Assembly: GCA_020350865.1 (NCBI GenBank)
Contig: CP070726.1
Span: 1,485,241-1,492,332, forward strand
Length of the DNA stretch: 7,092 nucleotides
Direction: 5' to 3'
Source: Thermoplasmata archaeon
GTDB lineage: Archaea; Thermoplasmatota; Thermoplasmata; GCA-020350865
The notes under the pieces were generated by a model. The model had not been told where the DNA came from, did no database searches, and saw only the letters and a list, made by a program, of their open reading frames with translations. Made by a program: the position numbers and the translations under genes. Shown in pieces: positions 1-7,006 of the stretch (its first letter is position 1; each line of letters starts with the position of its first letter).

Positions 1-2553
1 AACTATGTAAAGGGTCATACTCTCTCCGTCCGCAAGGGTCAGCTTGGGGTAGAAATTCGCAACACCGTTTTTGAGGTTGCCTGTTACTATCAGGTTGTCC
101 TCTTCGTCAACAAGCCTGATGGCAGTCACATCATCATCCTCCCCCGATCCCGCCCTGTAGGCTGTGAGTTGATTTATCGTAATATCCGCGCTAGCAGCTT
201 TGATGTAGAATCTCAACAACCTGTTGCCGTTGCCGCCGATTAAGTCATTCCCCACACCCTGCTGCGTAATCGTTAAAATGCCCTTCTCATTGCTGATATG
301 GGAATCAGAGAAGTCCCGAAACCCGTCCCAGCTCTGCATGTAGAAGAGCACATCCACCACATCCTTTTTTCTCAAACCCAGCGAGCTGAAGGGCAGCTGC
401 ACCTCAAGCTCCGAGCCGTTTGATCTTGCAGATACCCTCCCGGATTTTATCCAATATCTCCAATCTTGTACCTCTTCCGAGTAGCTGTACAGTTGGCTGT
501 GGGTAATTTGTCCGCTTTGCCCTGAGACCCCGACCATGTGGTCCGCACCAATACCTTTGATAAAATAACCTGATTCTGGATTCACATCCGTGTCGATGAA
601 TATGTACGCTGTGTCAACCCGTCTATCACCATCAGGTTCTCCCGTAAAAATGGCACCTGAAACCCGCAGGTAGAAGGAATATACCACATTCCTGTCGTCA
701 ACACTGTACTCAGTAATATCCACATTGGAATTGAAGGGCAGGTTTTCCGTCGTATCTGAGGTTGAAACCGAGGACTTCCAATCCCCGAACCTTCCGTCGA
801 TTTCGATGCCGGCCGGAGTTTCCGAGTAATTTACAAAGAGGTAAGGGAAGAACGTAAGAGCAAGGATTAAGACCGGAACGACTATAACCTTCCATTTGCG
901 ATGCTTGTCCTCCAAAATCTTGTGTTGGGGCCCCAGCCCGTTGGTGATCCCGTTGCCGTTGGTGATACCGTTCGTCAGACCCATCTTCAATGCCCTGACG
1001 CCGTTCGTCATGCCGTTGGTGATTCCGTTTGTCAAACCTGAAAAGACCTTGCCCCCACCCTCCTGAGATGCCATTCTACGGTCAATGCCTGTCCCTTTAT
1101 CTTTCTGCTCGTTTATTTTAAGGCCCTGAAGGTAAATGGTCTCTTTTTTCTCCCTAGATATTCCTTCGGGTTCATCTGCCTTTGTTATCCCCGCATCGTA
1201 CTTCGGTATATGGGACGCCAGTGCATTCCTATAACAGAGATACGCCTCTTTCTGTTTTTCGAGCCTCCTGAGCATATGGGCTTGAGCGATCCTTACTTTG
1301 GGGTGCCGGGGGTTGATCTTGACAACGGTGTTGAAGGCCCTTAACGCCTGCTGGTGGAGGTTCAACCCAGCGAGCATGACTCCCATCAGGTACCACTGCT
1401 CTTCATCCCTTGGATTCCCGGCCATCTCCTCCTTCAACTGTATCATTGTCTGCTTCAGGTCCTTTCTATCTGCGATTGACTGTATCTCATTTATCGTGCT
1501 GTACACATGATGGATAAACACACCTATCTCGCTTCTTTTCACTTCCTTTTCAAGGGAAAGTACCATACCACATTTCGGACAGTAGAGGTCTTGTTTTCCC
1601 ACCTCCGATTTGCAGAGGGGACAGTGGTATTCATCTTCCAGGTCACCTGAATCAGAGACCAAAGTTTCTCCTGCCTTACCTTCGTCAAATTCTTCGATCA
1701 GTGAATCGGTGGTAAAATCCGTGTACTTGGTGGCATCCACACCTATCTCTTCTGCTATCTCCTCAAGTGCCCTCTCCAGCTCCTTTATCGATCCCTTTGG
1801 AAGGCTTAAACTGGATCCATCGATGTTCACAAATTTCATGCCGCAGCCAGCACAGGCCTCCTCCTCCACATGTGCCCCACTGCCGCACATAGGGCAGGAA
1901 AACGATTCCTTGCCCTGTTTTAGGGCCAGGGCCTTGGGATGCACCACAGGTTTCTCCAGTTCCTCGATTACGGTCTCCATCAGGCCATGAGACCACTCCT
2001 CGAAATCCTTGAATTCCTGTCTGCATTTTTCGCAGACCGTACCGTCTGGGCTTCTTGTTACTCCGCAGGACGGACAGGTTGGGGCTGCCTCCTCCTCTTC
2101 AAGTTCCACGAACTCGGCCTTGCATTGGGGGCAGGTGGTGGCTGTTGGTTCAATTTTCGATCCACATTGAGGGCATTCGTACTCCAGCACTTCCTCTTCC
2201 TCTAACACCAGCTCGGTTGGACCGGGAGGGCTTATGCTGATGGCCCGGTCCTGCGGCTTTACGCTTCCCTGAGGGAGGTTATCTCCTGGACCGGTTGAAT
2301 CCTCATCCTGGAGCCCTGTCTTTTTACCTCCCTTGACTGTAGCCCGTTTTCTCCTCCCTTTCTTCGGGTACTCGGATTTAGGGTCGCTGCTCCCTTTTGC
2401 ATGGAGGGACCCATCCAGGGCATCAACCGATCTCTTTTGGATCCCCTCCAACGGGGTACCGCAGATGCTGCATTCCTTTGTACCCGAAGGTAAGGCTGTG
2501 CCGCATATCGGGCAGGCCAAAGGCTCCTTTCCACTTTTCCTTGCAGCCCCCAT
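1..2553 (-). CDS. Paralogous zinc-ribbon/TPR/TNG-repeat membrane protein, 3' end beyond the window (851 codons visible)
   Basis: Open from ATG at 2553 to the window edge with no stop, so the C-terminus is missing; by alignment with the upstream paralogue roughly 500 residues may lie outside. Five zinc ribbons are seen: Cys 14/17/28/31, 127/130/141/144, 160/163/174/177, 220/223/234/237 and 311/314/325/328, with a basic stretch (about 64-78) and acidic linkers. A TPR-like pair spans about 384-450 ('INPRHPKV' turn). A short TNG repeat occupies 507-540 and a transmembrane helix about 554-575, followed by a CBM9/DOMON-like module opening with 'IDGRFGDW' at 585 and containing 'FYMQSWDGF', and then the start of the Ig-like beta domain. 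Many stretches match the upstream gene in both protein and DNA (a 24-base identity at 319-342 and 4461-4484). The start is supported by GGTGG six bases upstream and an in-frame TAA at 2572-2574. It lies 77 bases behind its paralogue, suggesting one operon. Function unknown; same topology inferred. Confidence 0.93.
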   Translation of the reverse strand, partial: MGAARKSGKEPLACPICGTALPSGTKECSICGTPLEGIQKRSVDALDGSLHAKGSSDPKSEYPKKGRRKRATVKGGKKTGLQDEDSTGPGDNLPQGSVKPQDRAISISPPGPTELVLEEEEVLEYECPQCGSKIEPTATTCPQCKAEFVELEEEEAAPTCPSCGVTRSPDGTVCEKCRQEFKDFEEWSHGLMETVIEELEKPVVHPKALALKQGKESFSCPMCGSGAHVEEEACAGCGMKFVNIDGSSLSLPKGSIKELERALEEIAEEIGVDATKYTDFTTDSLIEEFDEGKAGETLVSDSGDLEDEYHCPLCKSEVGKQDLYCPKCGMVLSLEKEVKRSEIGVFIHHVYSTINEIQSIADRKDLKQTMIQLKEEMAGNPRDEEQWYLMGVMLAGLNLHQQALRAFNTVVKINPRHPKVRIAQAHMLRRLEKQKEAYLCYRNALASHIPKYDAGITKADEPEGISREKKETIYLQGLKINEQKDKGTGIDRRMASQEGGGKVFSGLTNGITNGMTNGVRALKMGLTNGITNGNGITNGLGPQHKILEDKHRKWKVIVVPVLILALTFFPYLFVNYSETPAGIEIDGRFGDWKSSVSTSDTTENLPFNSNVDITEYSVDDRNVVYSFYLRVSGAIFTGEPDGDRRVDTAYIFIDTDVNPESGYFIKGIGADHMVGVSGQSGQITHSQLYSYSEEVQDWRYWIKSGRVSARSNGSELEVQLPFSSLGLRKKDVVDVLFYMQSWDGFRDFSDSHISNEKGILTITQQGVGNDLIGGNGNRLLRFYIKAASADITINQLTAYRAGSGEDDDVTAIRLVDEEDNLIVTGNLKNGVANFYPKLTLADGESMTLYIV
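934..1035 (-). repeat. Short TNG tetrapeptide repeat in the truncated paralogue
   Basis: Residues 507-540 hold three tetrads (LTNG, ITNG, MTNG), the spacer VRALKMG, then LTNG, ITNG, an extra Asn-Gly and ITNG: six exact tetrads. The membrane-proximal part matches the last 22 residues of the long array in the other gene almost position for position, so this looks like the ancestral core of the repeat. Confidence 0.93.
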
Positions 2554-2630
2554 ATTATTCCACCGATAGATTTATCTCATGCCACCCTTGCGGGAGTTAC
2601 TGGCTTTTATCCGGGAACACCTCATGTCGA
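2554..2630 (-). other. 77-base intergenic gap between the paralogues
   Basis: No poly-T terminator or clear TATA box is visible, which favours read-through from the upstream gene. A weak hairpin, CCCGCAAGGG (2585-2594) with an outer GCCA/TGGC pair (2581-2584, 2601-2604) separated by a six-base bulge, is the only structure I see apart from the ribosome binding site. Confidence 0.5.
2560..2564 (-). promoter_or_regulatory. Ribosome binding site of the truncated paralogue
   Basis: GGTGG on the minus strand, six bases before the ATG at 2553, within the same ATCGGTGG octamer (2560-2567) as the upstream gene. This supports 2553 as the start and suggests the translation-initiation region was duplicated with the gene. 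Confidence 0.6.
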
Positions 2631-5600
2631 TCATTCCTTTTCGGTTTGCATGATTCCGTTGTTTATTCGCCTTTTCCTCCTTCTGAACATGATACACAAA
2701 AAGGTAAGCCCGAGGATGGGTATGATCACATCCGAGAATTCCGAAACGCCCACACTGGTGTAATAGTAAGTCGGGTCGGGGTCACCCGTGTCGTCCGGGG
2801 CCCTGTCCTGCTGCTGGGCCTGGAGATTGCCCCCGTCATGCGTATCTGCAAAGATATCCGTGGTATTGCCTGTTTCCAGCATATCGTAGCCCTGGCTCAA
2901 GGAATCTTTTTTAACCCAACACAATATGGAATGGGCAATGCCCTCTCCGTTGCTGTTATTGAAGTTGAAACCCATGTTTGTCTCGTCGTAATAGTTGCCA
3001 GAAGCTGTATGCTCCTCTTCGCTCGTCCATACTTCGGCGGAATCAATGGGGGGATTGACATTTGTCGTGTAGTCCAGGTTGAAGAACCATCCGTCATTCT
3101 GGTCGTTCCTCTCGAGCCTGATTCTGTACCAAACGTTTCCTACGGAATTTGCCTTGAAGTAGAAGTCATAGGTATCTTTTGACTCAGGAGTTAGGTATTC
3201 GATGTCCATGCGCAGATGGAGAATCTCCACCGAATCGTTGGCATAGACTCCAAGGATGTTGTCATTATCCTCGATGCCCGTCTCGTTCGTATCCGTACCA
3301 AGTAAAATCCATTTGGAGGGCCACCCTCCATACGGCGGATAACGCGTGCCCATGATCTGGTCAATTCTTTTTGTGTTGACGGCATCGTCGGAACGGTCCA
3401 CTGTGGCATTCTCCCAGTCCGAGGTCTGGAAGTACACCGTCACATTCTCCAGTCCCTGTTCAAGTCCCAGTTTGTCCAGCCCCACCTGTATTTCCAGCTG
3501 CTGGGAGTCCAATCCACAGACCACATTCTCTCTTCCCACCCATGCCCACTCAAAAGGTTGGCTGCCTGTCCACTCGAAGAGCGAGCTTTCGATGATCCTG
3601 TTGTGCCTCCCCTTTATGAGTATCATGTGGTCTGCGTTCATCTGAGCCTGGGGGATGGAGAAACCAAATCCCGGTAATGTGTCCATAAAAATGAAAGCGT
3701 AATCCTCCCCTGTCTTGGGCAGCTCGATTACAGGGGGCTGTGGCTGTGAGGGACGCGGCCTGCCGGAAGGCCTTTTAGGTTCGACCACTGTTTTCTCATT
3801 CCAATACGGAACGCTCACACCCTCTGCAATGATGCCGTCAACCTTCAGATAGAATGACAGGGATTCGCTATCATTGGTAACACCGTATCTGGAGACGTCC
3901 AGGTTTTCATTTTCGACATCACCTATTTCATCATCGATGAGGCTGCCCAGCATCCAGTCTGCAAATGCTCCGTCGATTTTGACATCTGGTGGAATGGAAT
4001 GGATGTAACTGATATCGTTGTATCCGGAAGGCGGTCCTAAAGTATCAAGGGAGATCGTACCGGAATCCATGGAGATATCATGGTTGTTTGAAACCTTGAA
4101 TCCGATATTGTTCTCTGTAACTGCACTGGTGCTGATATCGGCCACCACAAAAAGTGTACGTCTATCCCCTTCCGATAGGGTCAGCTCGGGTTGGAAGACG
4201 CCCTCACCACCGCTCAGTGTGCCTGTCACTATGGTGTTGTGGTTCTCGTTTTCAAGCCTTAAGGACACCACATCAGAATCCGAGCCCACCCCCAACCTCG
4301 TAAACCTCAGTTCAGTTACCTGCATATCAGCGTTTAAGGCCTTCATTTCCAGCTTGAGCAGCCTGTTGCCGAAACCTGATACAACATCCCCTCCCACCCC
4401 CTGCTGAAGTACTGAGAGCACGCCATCTTCATTGCTGACCACCGTATCCGAAAAATCATCAAACCCGTCCCAGCTCTGCATGTAAAAGAGGGCATCCACG
4501 GCATCATTCCCGTGAAGGGACAGCGCCCCGAGGGGCACCTGCCCTTCCAATTCGGAGCCCACAATATAAGCCGCCACCGTGTCTGCTTTCTCCCATAGGT
4601 TCCAGTCCTGCACATCCTCGGTGTACTCGAATAGGATCTTGGACCGCAAATCTCCGTCCCGCCCGTACAGCTCCACCATGTAATCTGCTCCGATACCCTT
4701 AACATAATATCCCGACTCGGAATTTTGATCGGTGTCCAGGAAAACATAGGCTGTGTCCACCCGTCTTTCACCTTCAGGCTCTCCATCCATCATACTGCCC
4801 TCCACTTTCAGGTAAAAGTACAGACCCACGGTATTGCTGTCGATACCGTAGTCAATGATGTCCACATTGCGGTTGAAGGGTGATATCTCGTTTGAGTCCG
4901 TGTTCTTACTGACCGTTTCCCAGTCCCCAAACCTTCCATCGATTTCCATGACGTCTTCGGAAGTGGAGATGAAATATATGAGGTAAGGAGCGATAAGTAT
5001 AGATGCGATGATTACGGGCACGAAAAGCAGTCTCCACACTGAACTTCTACCCTCCAGCACCGACCTCTTACCCGCAAGGCCGTTTGTCATACCGTTGCCG
5101 TTGGTGATGCCGTCGGTAATGCCCCTCTTCAGGGCTCTCAAACCGTTTGTGATACCGTTGGTTATGCCATTTGTCAGACCATTCGTGAGGCCGTTTGTCA
5201 TCCCCCGCACGCCTCTCTTCAAACCATTGGTCAAGCCGTTGGTGATGCCGTTGGTCAGGCCGTTTGCGAGGCCATTTGTGAGGCCTTTGCCTCTCTTAAC
5301 ACCATTGGCGAGGCCATTAGTCAGGCCCTTCCTGCTCCTCTTGACACCATTTGTTAGGCCGTTTGTAAGGCCCTTGCCTCTTTTAACCCCAATTGTGAGA
5401 CCGTTGGTAAGTCCGTTTGTCAGGCCCTTCCTGCTCCTCTTGACACCATTTGTTAGGCCGTTTGTGAGGCCGTTCGTTAATCCCCTGCCCCTTTTCACTC
5501 CATTGGTGAGGCCGTTGGTCAGTCCATAAGTTACGCCCACAGGTCTGGGGTTCACCTTTCTTGTTAGGCTCACATCGCTTTTTCTTGGTGTGGGTCTTAC

Positions 5601-6845
5601 AGGTTGCTTTGTTGGCGGGGCTTTCGGCTTTTCCCTCTGTTCATACTGTTCCAACAGGATGTCCAGTGCATTCTTGTAGCATTTGAAGGCCTCCCCTGTC
5701 TTGCTCATCCTGCTCAAAAGGTTTGCCTTGGCGATCCACACCTTCTGATGTTTGGGATTGAGCCTTATCACCGTGTCCAGGGACTTCAGGGCCTTAGCAT
5801 AGGATTTGATGTCTATGAGCAGCAGTGCCCTGTTGAACCACAGCTCATCGTTCATGAGGTCTTTTTTGATTTTCGAGTCGATCTCTTCGAGGTTTTCTCT
5901 TACCTCGGATGAGCGAGCCAGGATTTGCAGGTCGCTTTTAACCTTATCCACCATGCCCAGAAAATCCTTTATTTGGCTGCCCTTGATCTTCATTTCAGTC
6001 GTGAGTATCAAACCGCATTTTGGACAGAACTTCCAATCCAGGTTGACGTTTGTGGTACATACGGGGCATTCGTATCTACTTTCGGCAATCTCCCCTTCCC
6101 CGTGGGGGTCCACCTCCCGTCTGGAGTACATACCCTTGAGCAGCGAATCGGTGTAAAAATCCTCTACCTGACCGGATTCTCTTGAGGGTGCGGCTCTCGC
6201 TTGAGGTCTTATTCCCTCAACCACCTTCTTAACACGACGTGGCTGGGGTTTTCGTATCACCTTTTCAGGAGCTGATGTCCTTTTCTTTTGGATTTTGGGA
6301 GCAGCGGCAACGGCCTCTTCCTTCTCTTCGGTTGCCTCAGAGGAAATGCGCATGAGTTCATCCAGCATCACGTCGATTTCCATGAACTCTGCACCGCACA
6401 GGGAACATTCCCTGTCTTTGATACTTACACTGCTCCCGCAGGCAGGACATTCATAAGTCTGCCGGGTTCCAATTCCTTTTTCACCTGATATGGAATTGAT
6501 CTTGGCCTCGATTTCCAGCAGCTCCAGGCTTAAATCCTCGAAATCCCCCTCCAGTAAATCCCCCTGTGCCTCTTCTTCCGCTTCCTTTGCCTCCCACTCC
6601 ATTGCGCCTTCGAATGAAAGACTGCAAGAAGGGCACTTCCCAACACCCATGTGGTCCTCGTACTGCCGCTTGGAAATGCGTTTTACGGTTTCATTGCATA
6701 TGGGGCAGCTCTGCAGCCCCTGCTCAGACTTGATCACCTCGTTTTCGAAATAATAGTTGTTGCAGTTGATGCATTTGGAGGTGGGGAGCTTGAGTTTTAT
6801 ATTGCATAAGGGACAGCTGTGTCTACTTTCCCCGGCATGTTCCAT
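2631..6845 (-). CDS. Zinc-ribbon/TPR/TNG-repeat membrane protein with extracellular CBM9-like domains (complete, 1404 aa)
   Basis: Not a gene I can name. Four CxxC zinc ribbons are visible: Cys 11/14/25/28, 47/50/71/74, 133/136/147/150 and 260/263/274/277, joined by acidic (79-113) and basic Ala/Pro-rich (178-222) linkers. A TPR-like helical pair follows (about 333-400, with the 'LNP' turn at 362-364), then a Pro/Lys linker and the Leu-Thr-Asn-Gly repeat (442-590). A transmembrane helix lies at about 603-627. Beyond it, two modules start with 'IDGRFGDW' (635) and 'IDGAFADW' (957), resembling CBM9/DOMON-like beta-sandwiches; between them (about 809-935) is an Ig-like beta domain, and a further beta-rich module covers about 1167-1345. 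A second hydrophobic helix (1372-1387) precedes RRRKRR. There is no signal peptide, so I infer N-terminus inside, large loop outside, C-terminus inside. The start at 6845 is the first ATG after an in-frame TAA (6870-6872) and has GGTGG four bases upstream. A sensor, scaffold or envelope anchor are all possible. Confidence 0.95.
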   Translation of the reverse strand: MEHAGESRHSCPLCNIKLKLPTSKCINCNNYYFENEVIKSEQGLQSCPICNETVKRISKRQYEDHMGVGKCPSCSLSFEGAMEWEAKEAEEEAQGDLLEGDFEDLSLELLEIEAKINSISGEKGIGTRQTYECPACGSSVSIKDRECSLCGAEFMEIDVMLDELMRISSEATEEKEEAVAAAPKIQKKRTSAPEKVIRKPQPRRVKKVVEGIRPQARAAPSRESGQVEDFYTDSLLKGMYSRREVDPHGEGEIAESRYECPVCTTNVNLDWKFCPKCGLILTTEMKIKGSQIKDFLGMVDKVKSDLQILARSSEVRENLEEIDSKIKKDLMNDELWFNRALLLIDIKSYAKALKSLDTVIRLNPKHQKVWIAKANLLSRMSKTGEAFKCYKNALDILLEQYEQREKPKAPPTKQPVRPTPRKSDVSLTRKVNPRPVGVTYGLTNGLTNGVKRGRGLTNGLTNGLTNGVKRSRKGLTNGLTNGLTIGVKRGKGLTNGLTNGVKRSRKGLTNGLANGVKRGKGLTNGLANGLTNGITNGLTNGLKRGVRGMTNGLTNGLTNGITNGITNGLRALKRGITDGITNGNGMTNGLAGKRSVLEGRSSVWRLLFVPVIIASILIAPYLIYFISTSEDVMEIDGRFGDWETVSKNTDSNEISPFNRNVDIIDYGIDSNTVGLYFYLKVEGSMMDGEPEGERRVDTAYVFLDTDQNSESGYYVKGIGADYMVELYGRDGDLRSKILFEYTEDVQDWNLWEKADTVAAYIVGSELEGQVPLGALSLHGNDAVDALFYMQSWDGFDDFSDTVVSNEDGVLSVLQQGVGGDVVSGFGNRLLKLEMKALNADMQVTELRFTRLGVGSDSDVVSLRLENENHNTIVTGTLSGGEGVFQPELTLSEGDRRTLFVVADISTSAVTENNIGFKVSNNHDISMDSGTISLDTLGPPSGYNDISYIHSIPPDVKIDGAFADWMLGSLIDDEIGDVENENLDVSRYGVTNDSESLSFYLKVDGIIAEGVSVPYWNEKTVVEPKRPSGRPRPSQPQPPVIELPKTGEDYAFIFMDTLPGFGFSIPQAQMNADHMILIKGRHNRIIESSLFEWTGSQPFEWAWVGRENVVCGLDSQQLEIQVGLDKLGLEQGLENVTVYFQTSDWENATVDRSDDAVNTKRIDQIMGTRYPPYGGWPSKWILLGTDTNETGIEDNDNILGVYANDSVEILHLRMDIEYLTPESKDTYDFYFKANSVGNVWYRIRLERNDQNDGWFFNLDYTTNVNPPIDSAEVWTSEEEHTASGNYYDETNMGFNFNNSNGEGIAHSILCWVKKDSLSQGYDMLETGNTTDIFADTHDGGNLQAQQQDRAPDDTGDPDPTYYYTSVGVSEFSDVIIPILGLTFLCIMFRRRKRRINNGIMQTEKE
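2667..2747 (-). other. C-terminal membrane anchor / surface-sorting-like tail
   Basis: Residues 1367-1393 of the complete protein read VSEFSDVIIPILG, then a hydrophobic stretch ending at Phe1387, then RRRKRR. The order 'EFS', hydrophobic helix, basic cluster resembles archaeal C-terminal anchors, including PEF-CTERM-type signals thought to be processed by archaeosortases. Unlike a typical sorting signal, eleven more residues follow the basic cluster and the residue before Glu is Ser, not Pro. A plain stop-transfer helix is the simpler reading. Confidence 0.55.
5320..5366. repeat. 47-bp direct repeat, copy 1
   Basis: Identical to 5419-5465, offset by exactly 99 bases (33 codons), inside the TNG repeat array. 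It encodes a VKRSRKG spacer with flanking tetrad residues. Identity at the DNA level, against varied codons elsewhere in the array, points to a relatively recent in-frame duplication or gene conversion. Confidence 0.95.
5419..5465. repeat. 47-bp direct repeat, copy 2
   Basis: Second copy of the 5320-5366 sequence, 33 codons away and in the same reading frame. The flanks differ, so the identity stops at 47 bases. Confidence 0.95.
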
Positions 6846-6849
6846 GTGG

Positions 6850-6854
6850 CCACC
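6850..6854 (-). promoter_or_regulatory. Ribosome binding site of the complete gene
   Basis: GGTGG on the minus strand, four bases before the ATG at 6845. It shares GGTG with the archaeal Shine-Dalgarno consensus GGAGGTGA and lies in an ATCGGTGG octamer (6850-6857) that also precedes the second gene. It also falls within the 8-bp palindrome GTGGCCAC (6846-6853). Confidence 0.6.
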
Positions 6855-6858
6855 GATT

Positions 6859-6879
6859 TTCAGGCTCGTTTACCCTGAA
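6859..6879 (-). promoter_or_regulatory. Leader hairpin just upstream of the ribosome binding site
   Basis: On the minus strand TTCAGG (6879-6874) and CCTGAA (6864-6859) can pair around a nine-base loop. The hairpin ends four bases before the GGTGG of the complete gene. The arms reuse the hexamer of the inverted repeat at 7007-7042. A six-pair stem is weak, so any effect on translation is speculative. Confidence 0.3.
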
Positions 6880-6979
6880 TCCTCTGCCCCAGATGGTGTC
6901 TGATGAACAACTTCTTCTAGCTGAAACTGAGTTAATCTCTTACATTATCATGAATGAAAAAGCATACTGGGTTAATTGT

Positions 6980-6988
6980 ACATATAAT
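6980..6988 (-). promoter_or_regulatory. Candidate TATA box for the minus-strand genes
   Basis: ATTATATGT on the minus strand resembles an archaeal TATA element. With usual spacing the start would be near 6958, giving a leader of about 110 bases. The region is AT-rich and other placements are possible; the plus-strand reading of the same bases could equally serve a divergent gene outside the window. Confidence 0.35.
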
Positions 6989-6990
6989 AA

Positions 6991-7006
6991 TTGATAAAAT
7001 TATCAA
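6991..7006. promoter_or_regulatory. 16-bp palindrome beside the TATA-like box
   Basis: TTGATAA, two bases (AA), TTATCAA: perfect 7-bp arms. It sits where the BRE/upstream promoter contacts would be, two bases from the TATA-like element, so it could be an operator for a dimeric regulator. AT-rich composition makes chance occurrence possible. Confidence 0.35.

Larger units (their letters stand above)
5076..5522 (-). repeat. TNG tetrapeptide repeat array in the complete gene
   Basis: Residues 442-590 contain 23 exact [Leu/Ile/Met]-[Thr/Ala]-Asn-Gly tetrads plus two degenerate ones (LTIG at 483, ITDG at 576). Runs of two to five tetrads alternate with basic spacers such as VKRGRG (450), VKRSRKG (468 and 501), VKRGKG (487 and 516), LKRGVRG (542) and LRALKRG (569). 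The array ends about 13 residues before the transmembrane helix. With its Lys/Arg content it should be on the cytoplasmic side. Synonymous codons vary among tetrads, so most copies are not recent. Its role is unknown; a flexible spacer, a repetitive fold or a binding surface for acidic partners are options. Confidence 0.95.

Noticed and set aside
1610..1990. 126-codon plus-strand frame over the zinc-ribbon region
   Set aside because: Antisense shadow of zinc-ribbon coding sequence in the truncated paralogue; no domain and no ribosome binding site seen.
2572..2625. 17-codon minus-strand open frame in the intergenic gap, in frame with the downstream gene
   Set aside because: No ribosome binding site of its own is evident, it is very short, and nothing shows conservation; it stops before the real start at 2553.
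2397..3182. 261-codon plus-strand open frame spanning the gap between the two genes
   Set aside because: It is antisense to the 5' end of one gene and the 3' end of the other, both of which have clear domain matches. It has no recognisable motif, and its 'PHIGQ'-like and Cys-rich pieces are what reverse-strand reading of zinc-ribbon codons produces.
4343..4786. 147-codon minus-strand frame within the complete gene
   Set aside because: Same strand but a shifted frame inside the first CBM9-like module; composition is Trp/Arg/Met-heavy and unlike a real protein, while the main frame is conserved with the paralogue.
5076..5522. CRISPR array
   Set aside because: Repetition is in-frame coding for tetrapeptides with irregular spacing and no unique spacers of constant length.
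5008..5529. 173-codon plus-strand frame rich in 'RPFVRPLV' repeats
   Set aside because: It is the exact antisense image of the TNG repeat; its regularity comes from the repeat on the minus strand, and there is no sign of an independent start signal.
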